Of a DNA stretch of 64,000 nucleotides, positions 57,565 through 64,000 are shown piece by piece. Position 1 is the first letter of the stretch. The number at the start of each line of letters is the position of its first letter. Under the pieces are notes generated by a model. It was not told the DNA's origin. It worked only from the letters and a program-made list of their open reading frames with translations, and searched no databases. The translations under genes and the position numbers were made by a program. Source of the DNA: Anoxybacteroides tepidamans (GTDB lineage: Bacteria; Bacillota; Bacilli; Bacillales; Anoxybacillaceae); contig NZ_JACHEP010000006.1 of NCBI RefSeq assembly GCF_014201465.1, positions 59,706 through 123,705 of the forward strand, read 5' to 3'.

Positions 57565-57975
57565 ATGGATGAAATTAAAGTGTTATTGCATGTCATCCTT
57601 GAGCGTCTTGATGTTCAAGGTGCCCACATCGAACAAATGAAGCTAGATATCGCTCGACTGCAAGGAGACATGAAACAAGTTAAAGAAGACATAGCAATGC
57701 TCAAAGAAGATGTCGCAATGCTCAAAGAAGATGTCGCAATGCTCAAAGAAGATGTAGCTGTGTTAAAAAGAGACGTTGCAATGTTAAAAGAAGATGTTGA
57801 AGTATTGAAAAAGGATGTCGAGGAATTAAAAAAAGATGTCGCTGTGTTAAAGCGCGATGTGGCTGCTTTAAAAGAAGGGCAAGTCCGCCAAGAAAAAATT
57901 TTAGAGCGGCTGGCAATCCGCTCGATTGAGCATGAAGTTCAAATCGAAGAATTGCGTAAGGCAGTGACGGCATAA
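57565..57975 (+). CDS. Heptad-repeat coiled-coil protein with tandem DNA repeat
   Basis: 136 residues. After a short N-terminal helix come about ten seven-residue repeats of the form AMLKEDV / EVLKKDV / AVLKRDV (residues about 40-112), which form a long alternating-charge coiled coil, then a helical tail. At DNA level three 21-bp units at 57694-57756 are identical or differ by one base, showing recent expansion. GAAAGGGGTGAGGGG precedes the ATG. No signal or membrane helix. Function unknown; such repeats are easily gained or lost by slippage. It lies between ysgA and the pheS leader. Confidence 0.85.
   Translation: MDEIKVLLHVILERLDVQGAHIEQMKLDIARLQGDMKQVKEDIAMLKEDVAMLKEDVAMLKEDVAVLKRDVAMLKEDVEVLKKDVEELKKDVAVLKRDVAALKEGQVRQEKILERLAIRSIEHEVQIEELRKAVTA
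57694..57756 (+). repeat. Three tandem 21-bp units in the coiled-coil gene
   Basis: Units starting GCAATGCTCAAAGAAGATGT at 57694, 57715 and 57736; the first two are identical and the third differs at its last base. Each encodes one heptad. Confidence 0.95.
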
Positions 57976-57977
57976 TA

Positions 57978-58006
57978 TTGCGTTTGTTCGTTTGTTTGCT
58001 TATAAT
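57978..58006 (+). promoter_or_regulatory. SigA promoter of the pheS leader
   Basis: TTGCGT (57978-57983), 17 bp, TATAAT (58001-58006). Confidence 0.75.
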
Positions 58007-58012
58007 GAATGG

Positions 58013-58535
58013 AGAATTTTATATCGAAAACAACAATGATCGAGAAGAGTAGCTTGCCGCTCGCCATCCAGGGAGAAAACGCCGAAGACTGGGAGCGTTT
58101 TTATGGTCGAAGCAAGTGAATTCACCTCGGGAGTTGGCGCTTGGACCATTTTGCGCGTGCAAAATGTAAAGGCGTTCCGGCATGGCCGTTATCGTAATGA
58201 AGCGAGCAGCTTTTTGCACAAGTATTGATTATCCATTATTTCACTAAAAAGCACAGAATGCATATGACGAAACAGAAGCTTTTCTGCCTCATCCTTCGAA
58301 CAAGAACGCCTGCGGGCAAATGTCATTTGCCCGCAAAGCGTTCATTGTTAGAGGAGGGCATGCTAACATGCCCAGTCGGCAAGCGATCCGCTTGCCGACT
58401 ACGGCAGAAAAGCTAGGAATAGAGTGATCTCAACTAGTTTTTAATGGTTAATCAACACGCTTGGGCTTTTTGCTGCTAACAAGGGTGGTACCGCGAGTTC
58501 ACTCGTCCCTTATATGAGGGGCGAGTTTTTTATTT
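58013..58535 (+). ncRNA. T-box riboswitch for pheST, with a 138-bp insertion
   Basis: Stem I starts near GAGAAGAGTAGCTTG. In the specifier region TTC (58121-58123) in GTGAATTCACC is the likely phenylalanine codon. The T-box AAGGGTGGTACCGCG (58481-58495) and terminator ACTCGTCCCT / AGGGGCGAGT with T run (58500-58535) close the leader. At about 520 nt it is far longer than usual (250-300), because element B lies between stem I and the antiterminator. Confidence 0.9.
58277..58414. repeat. Structured element B (138 bp) inside the pheS T-box leader
   Basis: Perfect 12-bp outer arms AGCTTTTCTGCC (58277-58288) and GGCAGAAAAGCT (58403-58414). Inside are a long hairpin with tip TGCGGGCAAAT / ATTTGCCCGCA flanked by GAACGC / GCGTTC and AACAA / TTGTT, a hairpin GGGCATG / CATGCCC, and a hairpin GTCGGCAAGC / GCTTGCCGAC. 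The order and loop motifs mirror element A on its minus strand, although stem sequences differ. Confidence 0.65.
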
Positions 58536-58556
58536 TTACATAGAGGAGGGTTTTCC

Positions 58557-59591
58557 GTGAAAGAACGGTTACAACAGCTTCAACAAGAAGCGCTTGAAAA
58601 AATTGAACAGGCAAACGATTTAAAAGCGCTTAGCGATGTGCGTGTGGCATATCTCGGCAAAAAAGGCCCAATTACGGAAGTGCTACGCGGTATGGGATCG
58701 CTTTCTCCAGAAGAGCGCCCAATCATGGGAGCGCTTGTGAACGAAGTACGCGAAGCGATTCAAATGGCGTTAGAAGCGAAACAAGTAAAACTTGAGCAAG
58801 AAGAAGTGGAGAAAAAATTGGCGAAAGAAGCGATTGACGTCACGCTTCCAGGACGTCCGATTAGACGCGGTAACCATCATCCGTTGACGCGCGTCATTGA
58901 AGAAATTGAAGATTTATTCATCGGCATGGGCTATACGATTGCCGAAGGGCCGGAAGTCGAAAAAGACTATTACAACTTTGAAGCGCTCAATTTGCCAAAA
59001 GGCCATCCGGCGCGCGATATGCAAGATTCGTTCTACATCACCGAAGAGATTTTGCTGCGCACGCACACATCGCCGGTGCAAGCACGGACGATGGAAAAGC
59101 ATCAAGGGCGCGGCCCAGTGAAAATCATTTGTCCAGGAAAAGTGTACCGCCGCGACAACGACGACGCGACGCATTCACATCAATTTACGCAAATTGAAGG
59201 GCTTGTCGTCGACGAAAACGTTCGCATGAGCGACTTAAAAGGAACGTTGCGCGAGTTCGCCCGCAAAATGTTCGGCGAAGACCGCGACATCCGCTTCCGT
59301 CCAAGCTTTTTCCCATTTACCGAGCCGTCGGTCGAAGTCGATGTATCGTGCTTCAATTGCGGCGGACATGGCTGCAACGTATGTAAAGGGACGGGCTGGA
59401 TCGAAATTTTAGGTGCAGGCATGGTGCATCCGAACGTGCTCGAGATGGCTGGATTTGATTCGAAAAAATATACCGGCTTTGCGTTCGGCATGGGACCGGA
59501 GCGCATTGCGATGCTCAAATACGGCATTGACGACATTCGCCATTTTTATCAAAACGATCTTCGGTTCTTGCAACAATTCGATCGGGTGTAA
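58557..59591 (+). CDS. pheS: Phenylalanyl-tRNA synthetase alpha subunit
   Basis: 344 residues. An N-terminal coiled coil (1-85) that reaches the tRNA, then the class II catalytic core with [24 protein letters not shown] and motif 3 [15 protein letters not shown] cysteine-rich loop [17 protein letters not shown] is usual in Firmicutes. GTG start at 58557 after GAGGAGGG. It forms an A2B2 enzyme with PheT. Confidence 0.98.
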   Translation: MKERLQQLQQEALEKIEQANDLKALSDVRVAYLGKKGPITEVLRGMGSLSPEERPIMGALVNEVREAIQMALEAKQVKLEQEEVEKKLAKEAIDVTLPGRPIRRGNHHPLTRVIEEIEDLFIGMGYTIAEGPEVEKDYYNFEALNLPKGHPARDMQDSFYITEEILLRTHTSPVQARTMEKHQGRGPVKIICPGKVYRRDNDDATHSHQFTQIEGLVVDENVRMSDLKGTLREFARKMFGEDRDIRFRPSFFPFTEPSVEVDVSCFNCGGHGCNVCKGTGWIEILGAGMVHPNVLEMAGFDSKKYTGFAFGMGPERIAMLKYGIDDIRHFYQNDLRFLQQFDRV

Positions 59592-59606
59592 AGGGAGGTT
59601 GGAACG

Positions 59607-62021
59607 ATGTTTGTTTCATATAAATGGCTACAGGAATATGTCGATTTAACAGGCATTACCGCAAAAGAGTTGGCGGACCGCATTACGAAAAGCGGGATCG
59701 AAGTAGAAAGCGTTGAAGTGTTAAGTAAAGGAGCAAAAGATGTTGTTATCGGCCATGTGCTTGAGCGTGAGCAACACCCAAATGCCGATAAACTAAGCAA
59801 ATGTTTAGTCGATATTGGCGAAGGGGAGCCGGTGCAAATTATTTGCGGGGCGCCGAACGTGGCAAAAGGACAAAAGGTTGCTGTCGCCAAAGTCGGGGCT
59901 GTTTTGCCGGGCAATTTGAAAATCAAACGGGCAAAATTGCGCGGCGAAGAATCGAATGGAATGATTTGCTCATTGCAAGAACTTGGTGTAGAATCTAAAG
60001 TCGTTCCGAAGCCGTACGCTGACGGCATTTTCGTCTTCCCAAGCGATGCGCCGGTCGGTGCGGATGCGCTTGAATTGCTCAACTTAGACGATGAAGTATT
60101 GGAGTTAGGATTGACGCCAAACCGCGCTGATTGCTTAAGCATGATTGGCGTCGCTTATGAAGTGGCGGCGATTTTAGGGCGGAGCGTGAAGCTGCCGGCA
60201 ATCGAACTTCACGAAAACAGTGAAAGCGTTCATGATTATATTTCTGTGCGCGTCGACGCACCAGAAGACAATCCGTTATACGCGGGGCGCATTGTGAAAA
60301 ACGTGAAAATCGGTCCATCGCCGCTTTGGATGCAAACGCGTTTAATGGCGGCCGGCATTCGTCCGCATAACAATGTCGTCGATATTACGAACTACATTTT
60401 GCTTGAGTACGGCCAGCCGCTTCATGCATTTGACTACGATCGCCTCGGTTCAAACGAAATTGTCGTTCGCCGCGCGAAAAACGGCGAAACGATCGTGACG
60501 CTCGACGATACGAAACGGACGTTGACGGAAGATCATCTTGTCATTACAAATGGCAGCGAACCGGTTGCGTTAGCCGGTGTCATGGGCGGAGCAAACTCCG
60601 AAGTGCAAGACGATACGACAACGGTGTTTATTGAATCGGCTTATTTTACAAGTCCGGTTATTCGCCAAGCGGTAAAAGACCATGGTTTGCGCAGCGAAGC
60701 AAGCACGCGCTTTGAAAAAGGAATCGACCCAGCGCGGACAAAAGAAGCGCTTGACCGCGCGGCCGCATTGATGGCGGAATACGCAGGCGGCGAAGTCGTT
60801 GGTGGCGTTGTCGAAGTGAACACGCTGCAACCAAAAGATGTTGTTGTCACGATTACGTTAGATCGCATCAACAACGTACTCGGCACAGCGATCACGAAAG
60901 AGGAAGTTGCGAATATTTTAACAAACTTGCAATTTATGTTCATAGAAGATAACGGAACGTTTACGATTACCGTTCCATCGCGCCGCCGCGATATTGCCAT
61001 CGAAGAAGATATTATTGAAGAAGTGGCGCGCCTTTATGGCTATGACAACTTACCGGCAACGCTTCCAGTCGGGGAAGCAAACCCAGGCAAGCTTACACCA
61101 TACCAAGCAAAGCGCCGCCACGTGCGCCGTTATTTAGAAGATGTCGGTCTGTTCCAAGCGATTACGTACTCGCTCACAAACGAAGAAAAAGCGACGATGT
61201 TTGCCCTTGAAACGGCTGAACCGATCCGTCTCGCTCTTCCAATGAGTGAAGAACGCAGCGTCTTGCGGCAAAGTTTAGTGCCGCACTTATTGGAAGCAGC
61301 AAGCTACAACCGTGCCCGCCAAGTTGAAAACGTAGCGCTATACGAAATCGGCTCGGTATATTTAGCAACGAATGAACACGAGTTGCCAAACGAAAAAGAA
61401 CGATTAGCCGGCGTCTTGACAGGAGTATGGCACGCGCATGTATGGCAAGGAGAGAAAAAAGCGGTTGACTTCTATGTCGCAAAAGGCATTTTAGATGGTT
61501 TGTTTGCGTTGCTAGGATTAGAGAACCGTATCGAATACAAGCAAGCAAAACGCGAGCACCTTCATCCAGGTCGCACAGCTGATATTTTGCTAGACGGAAA
61601 AACGATCGGATTTGTCGGTCAGCTTCATCCGATCGTGCAAAAAGAATTTGATTTGAAAGAAACGTATGTGTTTGAGTTAGACATTGAAGCGTTGCTGAAA
61701 GCGGAAGTAGATGACATTCGCTATACCGCGATTCCACGCTTCCCGTCCATTACGCGCGACATTGCCCTTGTTGTCGATGAGCATATCGTGGCAGGTGACC
61801 TTGAACAAGCAATTATTAAAGCGGGCGGCGAACTGTTAAAAGACGTATCCATTTTCGACGTCTACAAAGGCGACCGTCTTCCAGAAGGCAAAAAATCGAT
61901 CGCTTTCTCGCTCCGTTACTACGACCCAGAGCGGACATTGACGGACGAAGAAGTCACCGCGGTGCATGAACAAGTGATCAAAGCGGTCGAACAACAATTC
62001 GGCGCCACATTGCGCGGGTAA
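59607..62021 (+). CDS. pheT: Phenylalanyl-tRNA synthetase beta subunit
   Basis: 804 residues. N-terminal tRNA-binding OB-fold (about 40-150), B3/B4 editing domain (about 205-380), B5 domain, catalytic-like core and C-terminal anticodon-binding ferredoxin domain (about 710-804, [12 protein letters not shown]). It edits Tyr-tRNA-Phe and recognises the tRNA. 15 nt after pheS; AGGGAGG site. Confidence 0.98.
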   Translation: MFVSYKWLQEYVDLTGITAKELADRITKSGIEVESVEVLSKGAKDVVIGHVLEREQHPNADKLSKCLVDIGEGEPVQIICGAPNVAKGQKVAVAKVGAVLPGNLKIKRAKLRGEESNGMICSLQELGVESKVVPKPYADGIFVFPSDAPVGADALELLNLDDEVLELGLTPNRADCLSMIGVAYEVAAILGRSVKLPAIELHENSESVHDYISVRVDAPEDNPLYAGRIVKNVKIGPSPLWMQTRLMAAGIRPHNNVVDITNYILLEYGQPLHAFDYDRLGSNEIVVRRAKNGETIVTLDDTKRTLTEDHLVITNGSEPVALAGVMGGANSEVQDDTTTVFIESAYFTSPVIRQAVKDHGLRSEASTRFEKGIDPARTKEALDRAAALMAEYAGGEVVGGVVEVNTLQPKDVVVTITLDRINNVLGTAITKEEVANILTNLQFMFIEDNGTFTITVPSRRRDIAIEEDIIEEVARLYGYDNLPATLPVGEANPGKLTPYQAKRRHVRRYLEDVGLFQAITYSLTNEEKATMFALETAEPIRLALPMSEERSVLRQSLVPHLLEAASYNRARQVENVALYEIGSVYLATNEHELPNEKERLAGVLTGVWHAHVWQGEKKAVDFYVAKGILDGLFALLGLENRIEYKQAKREHLHPGRTADILLDGKTIGFVGQLHPIVQKEFDLKETYVFELDIEALLKAEVDDIRYTAIPRFPSITRDIALVVDEHIVAGDLEQAIIKAGGELLKDVSIFDVYKGDRLPEGKKSIAFSLRYYDPERTLTDEEVTAVHEQVIKAVEQQFGATLRG

Positions 62022-62025
62022 AATG

Positions 62026-62066
62026 AAACCCCCATCTGATGCATGAGCATTGGATGGGGGTTTTTA
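62026..62066 (+). terminator. Terminator after pheT
   Basis: Perfect 11-bp stem AAACCCCCATC / GATGGGGGTTT. Confidence 0.9.
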
Positions 62067-62106
62067 TGTCCTTGTCGGATCGGTGGGGGCGTTTTCTTTT
62101 TGAAGT

Positions 62107-62164
62107 CCGCCATCTCGTGTCGTTATCCGACAAAAAATGGCGGGGTTCCGACACAAGTTGGCGG
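62107..62164. mobile_element. IS-end-like repeat cluster (possible IS21-family terminus relic)
   Basis: The unit TCCGACA-N5-TGGCGG occurs twice as direct copies (62126-62143 and 62147-62164), 21 bp apart, and once inverted with one mismatch at the edge (62107-62122). TGTCGGAT at 62073-62080 is the exact inverse of ATCCGACA at 62125-62132. Multiple repeats of this kind are typical of IS21-type ends, but no transposase gene is in the window, so the assignment is tentative. Confidence 0.45.
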
Positions 62165-62244
62165 TGAAAAGAAAGGGGGTTAGATATATAATTGAGGTAA
62201 GTGAGAATAGTGAAAACACTGCGTGAGATAAAAGGGGGAGTGTT

Positions 62245-63465
62245 ATGCCTACTATTTCTGTAAAAACTTCATTTCAACAAAAAACAAATTCCTATACACC
62301 AATGATTGCAGCTCCTAAGCCTTCTAGCTCTGTAGCAACCTCGGTGTCACATTCAACATCCAACACGACGATTTCGAAAGATGTTGTAATTATTAGTGAT
62401 GCTGCGAAAAAAGCTTATCAAAGTACAGTTTCCCAAAATAATGCTTCTCAGACCGTAGCAAATATCGTTACCAATAAACCTTCTCAATTTCCTTCTGTTA
62501 TTCAAGGAATAGCTAATAAAAATTCGGGAAATTTTGAAGTAAAAACAACAGCTAGTACCTCTGCAAAGACAGCGAATACTGTACAAGTATCTGCTTTTCG
62601 GGTTGCGGAAAATAAAAAATCAGATGCTACTGATATAAAAACATTAGTTAATAATTTGAAGAAGCTTGAGAAATATACAAAATCTTACTTAATTATTGAT
62701 ACAACTAAACGTATTAATGATCATGATTTAGAATACTTAAGATCTACCAAGTATGACGGCTTTAAGTGGGATGTTACAGCTGGTACCATAGATGATAAAC
62801 ATGTTAAATATATTGAATCAAAAAACAAAAAATTAGATAATTTTTTTAGTCCAAATGGTCAAGGCGCTTTTATAAAAGATCCTGTCACTGGTGACAAGAT
62901 TGACTTCATACATATGGCGGCAACCATTGATGCAATATTATCAAATACTCCTGTTCCTGATTCTTGGGCTGGATGGGCGGGTGATTTGCATACTGCATTA
63001 GGAGACCTCCAAGAAAATACTAAAGATTCAAACAAACTAAAGGTTCTTCAAAAAGAAGCAAAAAAAATTATTGGGGGTAACAGTTCATTCTCAAGGGCTG
63101 ATATATTGGCGGATGTAGACGCTGTAAACATTGCTAATATGATGAAAGAAAATAAAAATTTACTACTATCTGATGCAATTAAGAAATATTATTCAAAGTC
63201 TGGTGATGCACATCACCGCTTTAGTGAATTTATCGAATCTTTCGGAGGTACAAAGAAATTTAAAGAATCTGTTGACAGAAACTTAACTAAAGTTGATGTT
63301 CATATTAAAATAGGCACAGCCGATGTAACACCTATATCCTTAATGGCCCCATTAGCAGAAAAAAAACGTAAAAAATATGGAATCCCAACAGATAATCAAA
63401 TTAAAGCAATAGGTGATGCCTTCAAAAACTATATCATAAAAGAAGCTTCGAAAGAAAGAAAATAA
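62245..63465 (+). CDS. Unknown 406-residue protein, Ser/Thr-rich N-terminus and putative enzymatic C-domain
   Basis: Not recognised. Residues 1-120 are rich in Ser, Thr, Asn and Gln and probably disordered, with DVVIISDAAKKAYQ (46-59), an ISxxA motif often seen near the start of exported or surface proteins. Residues 130-400 look folded. Conserved-looking motifs are GDKIDFIHMAATIDA (216-230), SWAGWAGDLHTALGDL (240-255), DILADVDAVNIA (286-297) and HHRFSEF (323-329); these His, Asp and Trp-Gly clusters resemble an active site. No classical signal peptide or membrane helix. AT-rich codons differ from its neighbours. GGGGGAG before the ATG. An effector or cell-wall enzyme is possible; this is inference. 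Confidence 0.75.
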   Translation: MPTISVKTSFQQKTNSYTPMIAAPKPSSSVATSVSHSTSNTTISKDVVIISDAAKKAYQSTVSQNNASQTVANIVTNKPSQFPSVIQGIANKNSGNFEVKTTASTSAKTANTVQVSAFRVAENKKSDATDIKTLVNNLKKLEKYTKSYLIIDTTKRINDHDLEYLRSTKYDGFKWDVTAGTIDDKHVKYIESKNKKLDNFFSPNGQGAFIKDPVTGDKIDFIHMAATIDAILSNTPVPDSWAGWAGDLHTALGDLQENTKDSNKLKVLQKEAKKIIGGNSSFSRADILADVDAVNIANMMKENKNLLLSDAIKKYYSKSGDAHHRFSEFIESFGGTKKFKESVDRNLTKVDVHIKIGTADVTPISLMAPLAEKKRKKYGIPTDNQIKAIGDAFKNYIIKEASKERK

Positions 63466-63486
63466 AATTAAGACAAGGGGTATTTT

Positions 63487-63801
63487 ATGTATAATTTTTC
63501 TGCTAATAATAACAATAAAGGAAGAATTTTTACTTACAGTTCTTTAATATTATCTATAATCTTCTTTCTTTATGCACTAGGTACATTAATAGTAGGGCCA
63601 AATGATCACGTTACTTGGTTTAACACATTATATAGAGGCTTCTTAGGGATAATTTTTGGTGCTATTTTTTTAGTAACATTTAGAAGTAATTCCGACAAGA
63701 AAATAAAAATTTTTAGAAAAGTTGTGTGGTTAGGTATCGCCTTAGTTACTTTGTTTTTCTTATTTGTCGTTTTTATCTATCTAGTCTTCATATTTGGTTA
63801 A
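63487..63801 (+). CDS. Small membrane protein, 104 residues, paired with the upstream unknown gene
   Basis: Three hydrophobic helices (about 16-36, 49-66, 78-103) and a short polar N-terminus (MYNFSANNNNKGR). It starts 21 nt after the 406-residue gene with AAGGGG as ribosome site and shares its AT-rich composition, so both are probably one operon. A small membrane partner after a possible effector fits an immunity protein, but no homology supports this. Alternative: a helper for export or an unrelated membrane protein. Confidence 0.7.
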   Translation: MYNFSANNNNKGRIFTYSSLILSIIFFLYALGTLIVGPNDHVTWFNTLYRGFLGIIFGAIFLVTFRSNSDKKIKIFRKVVWLGIALVTLFFLFVVFIYLVFIFG

Positions 63802-63812
63802 TGAATACAAAT

Positions 63813-63842
63813 AAAAACCCTCTCGACTGATAAGGGTTTTTC
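63813..63842 (+). terminator. Terminator after the small membrane protein gene
   Basis: Perfect 9-bp stem AAAAACCCT / AGGGTTTTT. Confidence 0.85.
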
Positions 63843-63849
63843 AGTAATC

Positions 63850-64000
63850 ATTTTCGCTGTATTCATTGAAAAAGGGGTATTTAAAAAACCCGTGGTGCTA
63901 GATAAACCCAAGTTCGACAGTTTTGAGACCATTTTAGGCAAATGGAAATGACTAAAATGCTTTTATATCAAGGATTTCGTGATTGCGGATCCTAGAAAAA
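63850..64000. other. Right-end segment without a recognised gene
   Basis: No coding region was recognised in the last 150 bp. The stretch from about 63890 has a different character (AAACCCAAGTTCGACAG and TTTTGAGACC) that could be the start of an insertion sequence continuing outside the window; this cannot be tested here. Confidence 0.3.

Noticed and set aside
59549..60142. 197-codon minus-strand ORF at the pheS-pheT junction
   Set aside because: Shadow frame across the ends of two conserved genes; composition is typical of antisense frames.

Overview
The window is a chromosomal backbone segment from a spore-forming, probably thermophilic member of the Bacillaceae, most like Anoxybacillus, Parageobacillus or Geobacillus. 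This is inferred from three things. Gene order follows the Bacillus subtilis thiI-sspA-tpx-ackA-argGH-dnaE-accDA-pfkA-pyk-citZ-icd-mdh-phoPR-polA-gapB-dnaBI-thrS-infC-pheST block. Pyruvate kinase carries the extra C-terminal domain, and DNA polymerase I has a degenerate proofreading domain, as in G. stearothermophilus. Several sporulation genes are present. No rRNA, tRNA or CRISPR array was seen.

Layout. 1-8.9 kb: tail of a cysteine desulfurase, thiI, an alpha/beta SASP gene, an acyl-CoA synthetase, NAD kinase, sppA, yteJ/ytfI/ytfJ-like genes, tpx and ytxK. 8.9-17.8 kb: ackA with a cre site, moaB, argGH behind ARG boxes, a universal stress protein, an SDR enzyme, an M24 peptidase gene broken by an in-frame stop, and ytkL. 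17.9-22 kb: an ORF-less IS200/IS605-like remnant next to ytoI, then ytpI, nrnA and ytrIH. 22-31 kb: dnaE, the scar of a deleted malic enzyme gene, a GntR regulator with its operator, accDA, pfkA and pyk. 31-40 kb: fxsA, ytvI, ytwI, the citZ-icd-mdh TCA cluster, a MaoC-like gene and phoPR. 40-50.7 kb: polA, mutM, coaE, gapB (CcpN-type operators), speD (long structured leader), nrdR, dnaB, dnaI and ytxC. 50.7-62 kb: T-box-thrS, the infC-rpmI-rplT operon with an attenuated leader and an AUU start codon, a dUTPase, an M42 peptidase, sspI, an rRNA methylase, a heptad-repeat coiled-coil gene and T-box-pheST. 62-64 kb: an AT-rich accessory patch with IS-end-like repeats, an unknown 406-residue protein and a small membrane protein.

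The genes form a central carbon and replication backbone. Glycolysis (pfkA, pyk), gluconeogenesis (gapB), overflow (ackA), TCA (citZ, icd, mdh) and fatty acid entry (accDA) carry recognisable CcpA, CcpN and GntR-type sites. Replication and repair (dnaE, polA, mutM, dnaB, dnaI, nrdR) and translation (thrS, pheST, infC operon) are under RNA-based control.

The main unexplained items are: (i) two structured elements of about 130-140 bp with the same architecture but divergent sequence, one upstream of moaB and one inside the pheS T-box leader; (ii) the structured speD leader; (iii) a GC-rich structured block between fxsA and ytvI; (iv) the possible effector/immunity-like pair at the right end. 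Two gene losses are visible at base level: the malic enzyme scar and the nonsense-disrupted M24 peptidase.
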